A stretch of DNA of 64,000 nt from Rhizobium sp. PP-CC-3A-592 (GCF_003217095.1 NZ_QJSR01000005.1:322519-386518), one strand, 5' to 3'. Positions 37,928 through 48,071 are shown, numbered from the stretch's first letter. Numbers and translations: made by a program. Notes: generated by a model not told the origin, from the sequence alone.

Positions 37928-38821
37928 ATGTTCAAATCCAGATTGCTCGCTGCCGTGGCGCTTGGCGCCGTGATCGCGATCCATGGGCCGGTGTTCGCCC
38001 AGGATGCCGCCGATCCGGTCGTCGCCAAGGTCGGCACTGCCGAGATCCACCAGTCCGAGCTCGATCTGGCGCTCGCGTCCCTCGATCCGCAGTTGGCCCA
38101 GCTTCCCGACGAACAGAAGCGTGCTGCCGCGCTTTCGGGCCTCGTGGACGTAAAACTGCTTGCAAAGGACGCCGAAGCCGAAGGCGTGCAGAACAGCGAA
38201 GACTTCAAGAAGCGTCTCGCCTATCTGACCGATCGCGAACTGCACAATGCCTACTTCAAGAAGCACGTCGTCGATGCCGTCACGGCCGACGAGGTCAAGG
38301 CGCGCTACGAGAAGGAAATCGGCGCGATCAAGCCGCAGGAAGAGGTGAAGGCCCGCCACATCCTCGTCAAGACCGAGGAAGAAGCCAAGGCCGTCATCAA
38401 GGAGCTCGACGCCGGCAAGGACTTCGCGACGCTCGCCAAGGAAAAGTCCACCGACCCGAACAAGGACGATGGCGGCGATCTCGGCTACTTCACCAAGGAG
38501 CGTATGGTGCCGGAATTCTCCGAAGCCGCCTTCGCGCTGGAGAAGGGCGCCTACACGAAGACCCCGGTCAAGTCGCAGTTCGGCTTTCACGTGATCCTGC
38601 TCGAGGACAAGCGCCTGCAGCCGCCGCCGCCGCTCGATCAGGTCGAGCCGCAGGTCAAGCAGCTCGTCATGCGCGACAAGTATCTGGCACTTCTGGCCGA
38701 TGCCAAGAAGGATGCCGGCGTCGAGATCAGCGATCCCGCGCTCAAGAAGGCCTATGACGAAGCCAACAAGGCCGAGGACGCCGGCGCGACCGAAGGCGAC
38801 GCCGTCGAAGGCGCCAACTAA
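37928..38821 (+). CDS. Periplasmic peptidylprolyl isomerase (parvulin/SurA-like)
   Basis: A 297-residue protein with a signal peptide (cleavage after about residue 24, PVFA-QD), an N-terminal helical chaperone region and a parvulin rotamase domain at about 130-228 ([48 protein letters not shown]). The tail is acidic. It should assist folding of exported proteins. AAAGG precedes the ATG at 37928. It is divergent from secA and followed by a strong terminator. Confidence 0.9.
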   Translation: MFKSRLLAAVALGAVIAIHGPVFAQDAADPVVAKVGTAEIHQSELDLALASLDPQLAQLPDEQKRAAALSGLVDVKLLAKDAEAEGVQNSEDFKKRLAYLTDRELHNAYFKKHVVDAVTADEVKARYEKEIGAIKPQEEVKARHILVKTEEEAKAVIKELDAGKDFATLAKEKSTDPNKDDGGDLGYFTKERMVPEFSEAAFALEKGAYTKTPVKSQFGFHVILLEDKRLQPPPPLDQVEPQVKQLVMRDKYLALLADAKKDAGVEISDPALKKAYDEANKAEDAGATEGDAVEGAN

Positions 38822-38940
38822 GCTGGAGCCGAGGCTGGGAGCTTTCCGGTCCTCCCGGTGAGGATCGGGGCCGCTTTGCCCCCTCACGCTTCCTGTGCAC
38901 CGGTCTGTCACGCTGCTGTGACAACCGTCCATCATGAGTG

Positions 38941-38973
38941 AAAATCCCGAAGGCGATCCTTCGGGATTTTCGT
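38941..38973 (+). terminator. Factor-independent terminator after the PPIase gene
   Basis: A perfect 13-bp stem (AAAATCCCGAAGG / CCTTCGGGATTTT) with a CGAT loop, followed by CGTTTG. The T-rich descending arm gives a good intrinsic terminator between the PPIase gene and argJ, 120 bases beyond the stop. Confidence 0.85.
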
Positions 38974-39034
38974 TTGCCGAGCCTGCCCTGTGCCGTTTCC
39001 TTATCCCGTCAGCCCTCTCAGCGAAGGTTTTTCC

Positions 39035-40276
39035 ATGTCCGGTTCCGTTTCCCCGCTTGCTCCGAAAACCTTCGCCGAGATGCCGCCGGTGCGCGGCGTG
39101 CGCATGGCGACGGCCGAAGCCGGCATCAAGTATAAGAACCGGACGGACGTGCTGATGATGGTGTTCGACGCGCCGGCCTCGGTCGCCGGTGTGTTCACCC
39201 GCTCGCTTTGCCCGTCGGCCGCCGTCGATTTCTGCCGGCAGAACCTGTCCGGTGGCGTTGCCCGCGCCGTCGTCGTCAATTCCGGCAACGCCAATGCGTT
39301 TACCGGCGCCAAGGGCCGTGCCGCGACGGAGCTGACCGGTCAATCAGCGGCCGAGGCGGTGGGCTGCTCGACGGGCGAGGTGTTTCTCGCCTCCACCGGC
39401 GTGATCGGTGAGCCGCTGGATGCCACCAAGTTTGCCGGCGTCCTCGGCGACATGAAGGACCGGGGTACGGAAGATTTCTGGTTCGAAGCCGCCAAGGCGA
39501 TCATGACCACGGACACCTATCCGAAGGTCGCGACCCGCTCGGCGAGCATCGGCGGTGTCACCGTGACCATCAACGGCATTGCCAAGGGTGCCGGCATGAT
39601 CGCGCCCGACATGGCGACGATGCTGTCCTTCGTCGTCACCGATGCCGACATCGCGCCGCAGGCCCTGCAGGCGCTCCTGTCGGACGGCGTCGGTCCGTCG
39701 TTCAATTCGGTCACGGTCGATAGCGATACCTCGACATCGGATACGCTGATGCTGTTTGCGACGGGTGCCGCCGCTACCGATGGACAAGCGCGCATCGAGG
39801 ATGCGTCCGATGCGGCCCTTGATGATTTTCGCGCGGCGCTGAATGCCGTGCTGTTCGACCTTGCCTTGCAGGTGGTGCGGGACGGCGAGGGTGCGCGCAA
39901 GATGGTGGCTATTACGGTGGAAGGCGCGGAAAGCGATGCCGCTGCCAAGCGCATCGGCCTGTCGATCGCCAACTCGCCGCTCGTCAAGACGGCGGTGGCC
40001 GGTGAGGACGCCAATTGGGGCCGCGTGGTCATGGCCGTCGGCAAGGCCGGCGAGAAGGCCGACCGCGACCTGCTCGCTATCTGGTTCGGCGATATCAGGG
40101 TCGCCGTCAACGGCGAGCGCGACCCTGCCTATTCCGAAGCGGCCGCGTCCGCCGTCATGAAGGAGCAGGACATCGCCATCAAGGTGGAGATCGGGCTCGG
40201 CGCGGGCACGGCGACAGTCTATACCTGCGACCTGACCAAGGAATATATCGAAATCAATGGCGATTACCGGAGCTGA
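39035..40276 (+). CDS. argJ: Bifunctional glutamate N-acetyltransferase / N-acetylglutamate synthase
   Basis: A 413-residue ArgJ protein. The autocleavage site lies in [10 protein letters not shown] (nucleophile Thr195), after [21 protein letters not shown] and the C-terminal [16 protein letters not shown] are diagnostic. The precursor cleaves into alpha and beta chains and recycles the acetyl group from N-acetylornithine to glutamate in arginine synthesis. The ATG at 39035 gives the family start. It is followed by GNAT and mutT genes on the same strand, the first only 35 bases on. Confidence 0.95.
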   Translation: MSGSVSPLAPKTFAEMPPVRGVRMATAEAGIKYKNRTDVLMMVFDAPASVAGVFTRSLCPSAAVDFCRQNLSGGVARAVVVNSGNANAFTGAKGRAATELTGQSAAEAVGCSTGEVFLASTGVIGEPLDATKFAGVLGDMKDRGTEDFWFEAAKAIMTTDTYPKVATRSASIGGVTVTINGIAKGAGMIAPDMATMLSFVVTDADIAPQALQALLSDGVGPSFNSVTVDSDTSTSDTLMLFATGAAATDGQARIEDASDAALDDFRAALNAVLFDLALQVVRDGEGARKMVAITVEGAESDAAAKRIGLSIANSPLVKTAVAGEDANWGRVVMAVGKAGEKADRDLLAIWFGDIRVAVNGERDPAYSEAAASAVMKEQDIAIKVEIGLGAGTATVYTCDLTKEYIEINGDYRS

Positions 40277-40311
40277 TCGCGAGATCTGTCCTCCGTAACT
40301 GCCGACCGGAC

Positions 40312-41094
40312 ATGCCGATGCTGGATGAGACGACACGATTGAGGCTGCCACTGGTGCGGCGGCTTGAGGCGATCGGCTTTCGGGCCTGGCCGGCTGCAAC
40401 CGCGCAGTATGACGGCAGCTGGCTGGTGCGGATGACGCCGGGGCACGGCTCCCGCCGGCTGAATTCGATCAATCCGCTGGACCCGCATGACGGCAGCGAC
40501 ATGGCGGGCCGGCTGGAGCGGGCCGCCCGGCAGTTTCGCGATGCCGGCCTCATACCGACCGTGCGGCAGACGCCCCTGACACCGCCCGGCCTCGTCGCCC
40601 ATCTCGATGCGACGGGCTGGACGCGCTTTTCCGAAACGATCGTCATGACCGCCGATATCCCGCCGAATCCGGCGAGCGACGAGCTTGGTCATGTGCCGCT
40701 GCGCGACGTCGCCCGATTCGTGGAGGCGCGGATGGCCATCGCTGGCGACCCGCCGGAGACCAAGGCGGCGCTGACCTCCGTGATCGAGGCGATCCGGGCG
40801 GAATGCGGACTGTTTCTGTTCGAGGATGTCGGCCTAGGGCCGACGGCGGTCGCGCTGGCGGTGCAGGATTACGACCTTGCGGGGCTGTTGCTGGTCGCCG
40901 TTAGGCCCGAGCGTCGCGGCGAAGGCATCGGCCGCGATATCGTCGGCGCCAGCCTGCGCTGGGCGCGGCTGAAGGGTGCGCGCAAGGCATGGCTCGCCGT
41001 CGAGGCCGAGAATGCCCCGGCGCTGGCGCTCTATCGCGGGCTCGGCTTCACCGAGGCCTACCGTTATCTCTATCGAACGCCTGCGGGAGAATGA
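40312..41094 (+). CDS. GNAT family N-acetyltransferase
   Basis: A 260-residue protein. The C-terminal third has the acetyl-CoA signature VRPERRGEGIGRDIVGASLRWA followed by AWLAVEAENAPALALYRGLGFTEAYRYLYR, a standard GNAT core. The N-terminal half is divergent and may be a second degenerate GNAT domain. The substrate is unknown. Start options are ATG 40312 or ATG 40318; neither has a strong Shine-Dalgarno. It lies between argJ and mutT and probably shares their transcript. Confidence 0.82.
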   Translation: MPMLDETTRLRLPLVRRLEAIGFRAWPAATAQYDGSWLVRMTPGHGSRRLNSINPLDPHDGSDMAGRLERAARQFRDAGLIPTVRQTPLTPPGLVAHLDATGWTRFSETIVMTADIPPNPASDELGHVPLRDVARFVEARMAIAGDPPETKAALTSVIEAIRAECGLFLFEDVGLGPTAVALAVQDYDLAGLLLVAVRPERRGEGIGRDIVGASLRWARLKGARKAWLAVEAENAPALALYRGLGFTEAYRYLYRTPAGE

Positions 41095-41096
41095 CC

Positions 41097-41513
41097 ATGG
41101 ATACCGTCCAGCCCCGTCGGCTGCTGCTCGTTGCCGCCTGTGCCCTTATCGACGGCGATGGCCGCATTCTGCTTGCACAGCGGCCGGAGGGCAAATCCAT
41201 GGCGGGCCTGTGGGAGTTTCCCGGCGGCAAGGTCGAGACGGGCGAGACGCCCGAGGAGACGCTGATCCGGGAACTAGAGGAGGAGCTGGGCATTCGCACC
41301 AAGGTGGCCTGCCTTGCGCCGCTGACCTTCGCCAGCCATGCCTATGAGGACTTCCACTTGCTGATGCCGCTTTATGTCTGCCGCCGCTATGAGGGCGTGC
41401 CGCAGGGGCGGGAGGGGCAGGCGCTGAAATGGGTGCGGGCGAAGGCGCTGCGCGACTATCCGATGCCGCCGGCCGACGAGCCGCTCATTCCCTATCTCAT
41501 GGATCTTCTGTAG
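41097..41513 (+). CDS. mutT: 8-oxo-dGTP diphosphatase MutT
   Basis: A 138-residue Nudix hydrolase with the full Nudix box at about 43-65 (GGKVETGE .. REL.EELGI) and the MutT-like RILLAQRPEGKSMAGLWEFPGGK lead-in. It removes oxidised dGTP from the nucleotide pool. GGGAGA lies six bases before the ATG at 41097; the ATG at 41091 overlaps the GNAT stop but sits directly against that site. It ends the argJ-GNAT-mutT unit. Confidence 0.92.
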   Translation: MDTVQPRRLLLVAACALIDGDGRILLAQRPEGKSMAGLWEFPGGKVETGETPEETLIRELEEELGIRTKVACLAPLTFASHAYEDFHLLMPLYVCRRYEGVPQGREGQALKWVRAKALRDYPMPPADEPLIPYLMDLL

Positions 41514-41761
41514 CCGCCTGCCGTTTGCGCGGAAGGCCGCCCTATCCAAAAAACCTTTCGAACTTCTCCCTAAATGCGGAGAAGGAAAGGCATTTTCGGG
41601 GCAGTCCTATCTGTGCGTTAATGGAACATTTATCTCCAACCGGCACAATGGCCAGCACGTGATGCCGAGTCGCGCCGCCCTTCGGGAGGATGGGACCGGC
41701 GCGCGGCGATCGAGGACGGAAACCGAGCATTCCGCCGCGTCGGAAAGGCAAGAGGCAGGCC

Positions 41762-42082
41762 ATGGTGGACGATGATTTCTGGAGAACGGTTCAGGACAAG
41801 GACCTGACGAAGGGTGAGTACCGGCGCACCGGCGTGCTCAATCTCGCGCTGCTGTTCGGGACGGCCGTCATCGCACTGACGCTGATCCTCACCCCGATGA
41901 TGGCCAGCAAGAACACCACCAAGGTTCTCGCGAACGCGCCGATCGACTACGATACCATCTCGACGGGCTCTATTCCCGACGACAAGGCGACCAAGCGCTA
42001 TACCGTACGCCGCAGCGTGCTGCAGGAAATGCCGGGCGCCGTCTGCATCGTCAATGGCGATGGCGGCAAGAGCGGATGCTGA
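41762..42082 (+). CDS. Small single-pass membrane protein next to Flp pilin
   Basis: A 106-residue protein. It has a charged N-terminus (MVDDDFWRTVQDKDL), one membrane helix (about 25-46, LNLALLFGTAVIALTLILTPM) and a basic C-terminal tail with two Cys residues. I do not recognise a named family. Its stop TGA overlaps the ATGA of one possible pilin start, suggesting coupling with the Flp pilin gene; it may help pilin assembly, but that is inference. The ATG at 41762 follows GAGGCAGG. Confidence 0.7.
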   Translation: MVDDDFWRTVQDKDLTKGEYRRTGVLNLALLFGTAVIALTLILTPMMASKNTTKVLANAPIDYDTISTGSIPDDKATKRYTVRRSVLQEMPGAVCIVNGDGGKSGC

Positions 42083-42111
42083 TGAAAGCCGGTCTGGAGA
42101 GAGCGTCCGCG

Positions 42112-42279
42112 ATGCACCTGTTTCAGCGATTTCTCTCCGACCGCAGCGGTGCGACCGCGATCGAATACGGTCTGATCGGCGGCATTCTCGCCGTCGCCAT
42201 CATCGCCGGTTTTGGGGCGATGACGCAGCAGCTGACGAATGTCTTCAACACTGCCAAGGATGCCCTCGCGAACCCGTGA
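42112..42279 (+). CDS. Flp family type IVb pilin
   Basis: A 55-residue prepilin. A short basic leader (MHLFQRFLSDRSG) ends at the prepilin-peptidase site between Gly13 and Ala14, followed by ATAIEYGLIGGILAVAIIAG with the conserved Glu (position 5 of the mature pilin) and Tyr. This is the Flp/tad pilin signature. The start could be the ATG at 42082, adding ten residues; I prefer 42112 because Flp leaders are short. No cpa/tad assembly genes are in the window, so this pilin gene is separate from any assembly cluster. Confidence 0.88.
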   Translation: MHLFQRFLSDRSGATAIEYGLIGGILAVAIIAGFGAMTQQLTNVFNTAKDALANP

Positions 42280-42283
42280 GGCC

Positions 42284-43189
42284 TCAAGGACTTCCGTCGT
42301 TGCACTTTGCGCCGCTGCCGGATGTCCCCTCCACCTTCAAGGCATCCGCCAGACGCATCTTCGCCGAACCCGGCGCGAGCGGTTTCTGCTGGCTTTCATG
42401 CGGTGCCCAGCCCGAGAGATAGATGACCGAGAACGTCGCGCGGATGCGGCCGTCCGGATCTGCAAATCGCTCGGCATAAAGCTCCGCAGCGCGCAGGAAT
42501 ACGGCGCGGGAGAGCGGCTTGCGGCTGCGGGCAATCAGCGTGTTGGTCATGCCCATGGCCCGCAGATCCTTCATTAGCGCGAACAGCGAGGCATAGCGCA
42601 CGGTATAGGTTTCCGTATCCGTGACGGGCAGGGCGAAGCCTGCGCGCTGAAGCAGGGCGCCGATGTCGCGGACGTCGGCGAAGGGAATGACGCGCGGGCT
42701 GGCACCGCCGGTGATCTCGCTTTCGGCGGCCAGCAGCACCTCGCGCAGTTCCTGCAATGTGCCGTTGCCGGGAATGGCCGCGAGGAACAGGCCGTCCGGC
42801 GCCAGCGCCCGCCGGACCTGGATGAACACGCCGGGCGTGTCGTTCGTCAGATGCAGGGAGAGCGGAGACACGACGAGGTTGGTGCTGGCCGGCGCAACCG
42901 GTACGGTTTCCAAGGGTGCAACGGTCACATCGTCCGTTCCACCGAAGGCGCTGTCCGTCTCGATGCGCCTGAGCGTGCCGATCTTGCCGGTCGCCATCAG
43001 GGCGCGGGCGGTGACGCCGGTATAGCCGTGAAGCTCCACCGCCGTCTCGAACCGGCGCTCCACCACCGCGAGCCGTTCGGCGAGATCCTCCGCCACGATG
43101 TCGAGCAGGAACTGCGCCTTCTCATCGCCGGCCTTCAGCGCGCGCAGGCGCCGGGCTTCCACAAGAGGCTGGTCAAATACGATATCCAC
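42284..43189 (-). CDS. Class I SAM methyltransferase (NDUFAF5/BioC-like)
   Basis: A 301-residue protein. The N-terminus (DIVFDQPLVEARRLRAL..) and the central motif pattern NLVVSPLSLHLTNDTPGVFIQVRRALAPDGLFLAAIPGNGTLQELR match the alphaproteobacterial methyltransferase group that includes the mitochondrial complex I factor NDUFAF5. The usual GxGxG motif I is poorly conserved (ELHGYTGVTARAL). This suggests a protein-modification or assembly role, but it is not proven. It converges on the Flp gene, five bases from its stop. Confidence 0.78.
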   Translation of the reverse strand: MDIVFDQPLVEARRLRALKAGDEKAQFLLDIVAEDLAERLAVVERRFETAVELHGYTGVTARALMATGKIGTLRRIETDSAFGGTDDVTVAPLETVPVAPASTNLVVSPLSLHLTNDTPGVFIQVRRALAPDGLFLAAIPGNGTLQELREVLLAAESEITGGASPRVIPFADVRDIGALLQRAGFALPVTDTETYTVRYASLFALMKDLRAMGMTNTLIARSRKPLSRAVFLRAAELYAERFADPDGRIRATFSVIYLSGWAPHESQQKPLAPGSAKMRLADALKVEGTSGSGAKCNDGSP

Positions 43190-43292
43190 GATAGTCTCCT
43201 AACTCTCGGCCACTATCATCGCCGGCGCGCGGCTGCGCAAGAGCGGGTGCCATCTTCTAACGGTCGAGAGGGCGGAAGGACGCATAGGGGCT

Positions 43293-44171
43293 ATGGATGG
43301 CGAGTGGCAACCTCTGGAAACGACCAACCGGACGGTCGCCAGCACCGTCGCCAGCCAGGAGACGCTGGGTGGTCTCGATCCCGATCCGGCCGATCCGCTG
43401 CCGGGCTGGGGCGAGTCCTTTCGGGAACGGCTCGTCGCGCGCCTTCTTGCCGCGGGCCGGGGGGTGGCCGATCTTCTCTATCCGCCGGTCTGTCGCGGCT
43501 GCGGCCGGTTCGTGCAGCGGCATGCCGCCGTGTGCCCGGCCTGCTGGGCGAGCCTCCGTCTGATCGAGCGGCCGTTCTGTGAGGTGCTTGGCGTGCCCTT
43601 CTCTCACGATCTCGGGCGCGGCATCATCTCGGCCGATGCCATCGCCAACCCGCCGCCGTTCACGCGCCTGCGCTCGGTCGCGATCCATACGGGCATTGCC
43701 CGCGATCTCGTGCATGCGTTGAAATACACCGACCGGACGGACCTTGCGCCGATGATGGCGGCGTGGATGCTGCGGGCCGGCGAAGGGGCGGTGGACGCTG
43801 CGGATGCGATCGTTCCGGTGCCGTTGCACAAGTACCGGCTCTGGTCGCGGCGGTTCAACCAGTCGGCGGAGCTGGCGCGGGCGCTGGCCCGTCTCTCCGG
43901 CCGGCCGATGCTGGCGACCGCGCTGGTGCGGCAACGGCGCACGGTGCGGCAGGTGGGGCTGGGTGCGACGCAGCGGCAGGACAACGTGCGCGGCGCCTTC
44001 ATGGTGACGGAGGCCGGCCGGTCGCTCGTCTTCGGCCGGCACATCGTGCTCGTCGACGACGTCTATACCACGGGCGCCACGGTTGCCGCGGCGACGCGGG
44101 CGCTGAAGAGGGCCGGGGCGCGCGAGGTGACGGTTTTGACCTTTGCAAGAGCCGTGACCGTGCTTATATGA
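43293..44171 (+). CDS. comF: ComF family protein
   Basis: A 292-residue protein with an N-terminal zinc-type Cys set (Cys67, Cys70, Cys81, Cys84 in CRGC and CPAC) and a C-terminal phosphoribosyltransferase-like domain with VLVDDVYTTGAT, the PRPP-binding signature. ComF proteins are named for a DNA-uptake role in Gram-positive bacteria and natural transformation in Haemophilus; in alphaproteobacteria the role is less clear. The N-terminus is longer than usual, and the start ATG at 43293 has no strong Shine-Dalgarno. grxC lies 100 bases downstream on the same strand. Confidence 0.88.
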   Translation: MDGEWQPLETTNRTVASTVASQETLGGLDPDPADPLPGWGESFRERLVARLLAAGRGVADLLYPPVCRGCGRFVQRHAAVCPACWASLRLIERPFCEVLGVPFSHDLGRGIISADAIANPPPFTRLRSVAIHTGIARDLVHALKYTDRTDLAPMMAAWMLRAGEGAVDAADAIVPVPLHKYRLWSRRFNQSAELARALARLSGRPMLATALVRQRRTVRQVGLGATQRQDNVRGAFMVTEAGRSLVFGRHIVLVDDVYTTGATVAAATRALKRAGAREVTVLTFARAVTVLI

Positions 44172-44271
44172 CCGAAGGACGACAGGCGGCAGGGCCATGA
44201 CGGTTTCCTGCTGGACGTGTCGGATATCGCAGCGCACCGGCGCTCTGCCGGTCCGAAAACAGGTGTCGTAG

Positions 44272-44529
44272 ATGGCTTCCGTCGTACTCTATACCCGTCA
44301 GGCCTGCGGCTATTGCGCCGCCGCCAAGACGCTTCTTTCCAGCAAGGGCGTCTCCTTCGAGGAGCACGATGCGACCTATTCGCCGGATCTCCGCAAGGAG
44401 ATGATCGCAAAGGCGAATGGTGGCTCGACGTTCCCGCAGATCTTCATCAACGGCACCCATGTCGGTGGCTGCGACGATCTGCATGCGCTCGACAAGGCCG
44501 GCAAGCTCGACCCCATGCTGGCAGCCTGA
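44272..44529 (+). CDS. grxC: Glutaredoxin 3
   Basis: An 85-residue dithiol glutaredoxin with active site CGYC (Cys12, Cys15), the TFPQIFING cis-Pro loop and the GGCDDL glutathione-binding motif. It reduces disulfides and glutathione-mixed disulfides in the cytosol. Its stop is 13 bases before the amidase gene, part of a compact comF-grxC-nitrilase-DUF1178 run that also appears in other alphaproteobacteria (from memory). Confidence 0.93.
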   Translation: MASVVLYTRQACGYCAAAKTLLSSKGVSFEEHDATYSPDLRKEMIAKANGGSTFPQIFINGTHVGGCDDLHALDKAGKLDPMLAA

Positions 44530-44542
44530 GGACATCAGCGCC

Positions 44543-45406
44543 ATGACCCTCCGCGTCGCCGCCGTCCAGATGTGCTCCGGCACCGCGCCTGAGAAAAACG
44601 CTGCCACCATGGCCGAACTCGTTCGCGATGCGGCAGCCAGGGGCGCCACCTATGTGCAGACGCCGGAAATGACCGGGGCGCTGCAGCGCGACCGCGCCGC
44701 GTTGCGGGCATCGCTGCGCGGGGAAGAGGACGACGTGATCGTGCGCACGGCGCGCGAACTTGCGGCCGAACTCGGCATTCACCTGCATATCGGCTCGACC
44801 GCGATCGGCCTTGCCGACGGGAAGATCGCTAATCGCGGTTTTCTGTTCGGTCCGGATGGCGAAAAAATCTGCCATTACGACAAGATCCATATGTTCGACG
44901 TCGATCTCGACAATGGCGAGAGCTGGCGCGAAAGCGCCGCCTACACGCCGGGCGAGACGGCGCAGGTTGTCGATCTTCCTTTCGGTCAGCTCGGTTTTTC
45001 GATCTGCTACGATGTGCGCTTTCCCGAGCTTTTCCGCCGGCAGGCCGTAGTGGGTGCGCAGATCATGACCGTTCCAGCCGCCTTCACGCGCCAGACCGGA
45101 GAAGCGCACTGGGAGATCCTGCTGCGGGCGCGCGCCATCGAGAACGGCTTTTTCCTCGTCGCGGCGGCGCAGGGCGGCGTGCATGAGGACGGGCGCGAGA
45201 CCTTCGGGCATTCGATGATCGTGGATCCCTGGGGTCGTATCCTCGCCGAAGCCGGCCCGAGCGGCGCAGCCGTCATCACGGCCGATATCGATATCGCCGC
45301 CGTTGCCGCTGCACGTGGCAAGATTCCGAACCTGAAGAACGCCCGCGACTTTTCGGTGGCGTCCGCGGGTGACAGCGCACCCACGACCGGGGGCGTCGCC
45401 GCGTGA
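44543..45406 (+). CDS. Carbon-nitrogen hydrolase (Nit1-type amidase)
   Basis: A 287-residue nitrilase-superfamily enzyme. The catalytic triad is visible: Glu42 (QTPEMTGAL), Lys114 (YDKIHMFDVD) and Cys155 (SICYDVRFPE). It is closest in pattern to Nit1/NitFhit amidases, which repair deaminated glutathione, fitting its position between a glutaredoxin gene and DUF1178. The ATG at 44543 follows the grxC stop by 13 bases; the last four bases (GTGA) overlap the next gene. Confidence 0.9.
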   Translation: MTLRVAAVQMCSGTAPEKNAATMAELVRDAAARGATYVQTPEMTGALQRDRAALRASLRGEEDDVIVRTARELAAELGIHLHIGSTAIGLADGKIANRGFLFGPDGEKICHYDKIHMFDVDLDNGESWRESAAYTPGETAQVVDLPFGQLGFSICYDVRFPELFRRQAVVGAQIMTVPAAFTRQTGEAHWEILLRARAIENGFFLVAAAQGGVHEDGRETFGHSMIVDPWGRILAEAGPSGAAVITADIDIAAVAAARGKIPNLKNARDFSVASAGDSAPTTGGVAA

Positions 45407-45831
45407 TCCGTTATGCGCTGACCTGCGACAAGGGCCACGGCTTCGAGGGCTGGTTCGGGTCGAGTGCCGATTTCGAGGCACAGTCGGAAAGCGGGCTGGT
45501 GACCTGTCCGATCTGCGGCACGGCATCGGTCAGCCGGGCGCTGATGGCGCCGGCGCTCTCGACCGGGCGGCGCAAGGACAAGCAGCGCGGACTGATGATG
45601 GATCAGGCGCAGCAGGTGGCGATCTCCAAGATCCGCGAGATGGTGTCCACCATTCGCGCCAATGCCGATGATGTCGGCGAGAAGTTTCCCGAGGAAGCCC
45701 GCAAGATCCACTATGGCGAGGCCGACGCCCGTGGTCTGATCGGCCGCGCGACGGTGGAAGAGGCGCGGGCGCTGATCGAGGAAGGCATCGACGTCGCGCC
45801 GCTGCCGATCCTGCCCGACGAGGTCAACTGA
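45403..45831 (+). CDS. DUF1178 family protein
   Basis: A 142-residue protein beginning IRYALTCDKGHGFEGWFGSS and containing CPICG, so two Cys clusters (CDKGH region and CPIC) form a likely zinc ribbon. A helical body (ISKIREMVSTIRANADDVGEKFPEEARKIHYGE) follows, typical of DUF1178. Function is unknown. The start is GTG, overlapping the upstream amidase stop by four bases, so it is translationally coupled. It is the last gene of the comF-grxC run and converges with ubiG. Confidence 0.9.
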   Translation: MIRYALTCDKGHGFEGWFGSSADFEAQSESGLVTCPICGTASVSRALMAPALSTGRRKDKQRGLMMDQAQQVAISKIREMVSTIRANADDVGEKFPEEARKIHYGEADARGLIGRATVEEARALIEEGIDVAPLPILPDEVN

Positions 45832-45855
45832 CGCCCCCGTCGTCTTCCCGCGTGA

Positions 45856-46605
45856 TCAGTCGCGCGGGCGCTTGGCGATCATCATGTAGTTGACGTCCAT
45901 ATCTTGCGACAGGTTCCACTGGTTCGTAAACGGGCTGAAAAAGACGCCGGTGCGCTCCGTGATCGTCAGCCCCGATGCCGAGAGCGGCTTTTCGATCTCT
46001 TCCGGCCGGACCAGTTTTTCATATTGATGCGTGCCGCGCGGCAGCCAGCGCAGGACGTTTTCGGCGGCGAAGATGGCGAGTGCTGCCGCCTTCATCGTGC
46101 GGTTGATCGTGGCGACCACCATCATGCCGCCGGGGCGGACCATCGAGGCGCAGGTGGACAGGAAGAACTCGACATCGGAAACGTGCTCCACGACTTCCAT
46201 GTTGAGCACGATATCGAACGTCTCGCCGGCCTCTGCCAGCGCTTCGGCGGTGACCGCGCGGTAATCGACGGAGACGCCGCTGCCGGCCGCATGCGTTTCG
46301 GCGATGCGGATGTTCTTCTCGGAGGCATCGGCACCGACGACATCCGCGCCCATGCGGGCCATCGGCTCGGAGAGGAGGCCACCGCCGCAACCGATATCGA
46401 GCAGGCGCAGGCCCTCCAGCGGACGGGGGGCCTTAGGATCGCGCCCGAAGGTTTCGGCAGCGCGATCGCGGATATAGCCGAGGCGGACCGGATTGAACTT
46501 GTGCAGCGGCTTGAACTTGCCATGCGGGTTCCACCACTCCGCGGCCAGCGCCGAGAAGCGATCGACTTCGGACTGGTCGATGGTCGTGCGGGCCGCGTCT
46601 GTCAT
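45856..46605 (-). CDS. ubiG: Ubiquinone biosynthesis O-methyltransferase
   Basis: A 249-residue SAM methyltransferase. Motif I is [30 protein letters not shown] lies downstream, and the conserved N-terminus [32 protein letters not shown] is diagnostic of UbiG/COQ3. It performs both O-methylations in ubiquinone synthesis on the inner face of the membrane. I chose the ATG at 46605 after GGAGACGACATC; the longer frame to 46824 overlaps the lysC start antisense. It is divergent from lysC with 212 bases between. Confidence 0.94.
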   Translation of the reverse strand: MTDAARTTIDQSEVDRFSALAAEWWNPHGKFKPLHKFNPVRLGYIRDRAAETFGRDPKAPRPLEGLRLLDIGCGGGLLSEPMARMGADVVGADASEKNIRIAETHAAGSGVSVDYRAVTAEALAEAGETFDIVLNMEVVEHVSDVEFFLSTCASMVRPGGMMVVATINRTMKAAALAIFAAENVLRWLPRGTHQYEKLVRPEEIEKPLSASGLTITERTGVFFSPFTNQWNLSQDMDVNYMMIAKRPRD

Positions 46606-46817
46606 GATGTCGTCTCCGGAAAACTCAGGCGTCATCCGTGAAGTCGTCCGGCGCCCGGCTCTTGTCAAGGGCTGCGACACTTGCGCGCTCCCGGTCGCTC
46701 CGGCATCGCCCAGCCGCATGCCGTGCTGGCCATTGCACGTTTCCGGCAACTTCGCTATGGAACCGCCAACTTCGGCAGGCGCGCGGCGCGCGCAATCTCT
46801 GGTACCGGTAGAGGCAG

Positions 46818-48071
46818 ATGGCACGCATCGTGATGAAATTCGGCGGAACCTCCGTCGCGGACATGGATCGCATCCGGGTCGTCGCCCGCCATGTGAAACG
46901 CGAGGTGGATGCCGGGCACGAGGTGGCCGTCGTCGTTTCCGCGATGTCGGGCAAGACGAACGAGCTCGTCGGCTGGACGCGCGACGCCTCGCCCATGCAC
47001 GATGCCCGCGAGTATGATGCCGTCGTCGCCTCGGGCGAGCAGGTAACGTCAGGGCTGCTCGCGATCGCGCTGCAGCACATCGGCATCAACGCCCGCTCCT
47101 GGCAGGGCTGGCAGATCCCGATCCGCACGGATAACGCGCATGGCGCGGCGCGAATCATGGATATCGACGGTTCCGACCTCATCCGCCGCTTCGGCGAGGG
47201 CCAGGTCGCCGTTATCGCCGGTTTCCAGGGTATCGGTCCTGATAACCGGATCGCGACGCTCGGCCGCGGCGGCTCGGACACGAGCGCGGTCGCCATCGCG
47301 GCTGCCGTCAAGGCCGATCGCTGCGACATCTATACCGACGTGGACGGCGTCTACACGACCGACCCGCGCATCGTGCCGAAGGCGCGCCGCCTGAAGAAGA
47401 TCGCGTTCGAGGAAATGCTCGAAATGGCATCGCTCGGCGCCAAGGTCCTGCAGGTGCGCTCGGTCGAGCTTGCCATGGTGCACAAGGTCCGCACCTTCGT
47501 GCGCTCCAGTTTCGAAGACCCGGACGCGCCCGGCATGGGCGATCTTTTGAACCCGCCGGGAACGCTGATTTGTGATGAGGAAGAGATCGTGGAACAGGAA
47601 GTCGTAACCGGCATCGCCTATGCCAAGGATGAGGCGCAAATTTCGCTGCGGCGTCTGGCCGATCGCCCGGGTGTCTCCGCCGCGATCTTCGGCCCTCTCG
47701 CCGAAGCGCACATCAATGTCGACATGATCGTCCAGAACATTTCCGAGGACGGATCGAAGACCGACATGACCTTCACCGTGCCGGCCGGCGATGTGGACAA
47801 GGCGCTGCGCGTGCTCGACGCGGAGAAGAGCAAGATCGGGTTCGACGTCATCCAGAACGAATCGGGTCTCGCCAAGGTGTCGGTCATCGGCATCGGCATG
47901 CGCAGCCATGCGGGTGTTGCGGCGTCGGCTTTCCGGGCGCTGGCCGAAAAGGGCATCAACATCAAGGCGATCACGACCTCGGAAATCAAGATTTCCATCC
48001 TGATCGACGGTGCATATGCCGAATTGGCCGTTCGGACTTTGCATTCCGTCTACGGGCTGGATAAGACTTAA
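46818..48071 (+). CDS. lysC: Aspartate kinase
   Basis: A 417-residue aspartokinase: the nucleotide motif [13 protein letters not shown] at the N-terminus, the kinase core with [15 protein letters not shown] and [11 protein letters not shown], and two C-terminal ACT domains ([27 protein letters not shown] and [25 protein letters not shown]). It phosphorylates aspartate at the start of the lysine/threonine/methionine/DAP pathway and is probably feedback-regulated through the ACT domains. The ATG at 46818 gives the standard start. ptsP follows 71 bases later on the same strand. Confidence 0.95.
   Translation: MARIVMKFGGTSVADMDRIRVVARHVKREVDAGHEVAVVVSAMSGKTNELVGWTRDASPMHDAREYDAVVASGEQVTSGLLAIALQHIGINARSWQGWQIPIRTDNAHGAARIMDIDGSDLIRRFGEGQVAVIAGFQGIGPDNRIATLGRGGSDTSAVAIAAAVKADRCDIYTDVDGVYTTDPRIVPKARRLKKIAFEEMLEMASLGAKVLQVRSVELAMVHKVRTFVRSSFEDPDAPGMGDLLNPPGTLICDEEEIVEQEVVTGIAYAKDEAQISLRRLADRPGVSAAIFGPLAEAHINVDMIVQNISEDGSKTDMTFTVPAGDVDKALRVLDAEKSKIGFDVIQNESGLAKVSVIGIGMRSHAGVAASAFRALAEKGINIKAITTSEIKISILIDGAYAELAVRTLHSVYGLDKT

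Noticed and set aside
46606..46817. Lysine or other amino-acid riboswitch in front of lysC
   Set aside because: I could not find the conserved junction motifs of any known riboswitch; the region looks like an ordinary divergent promoter.
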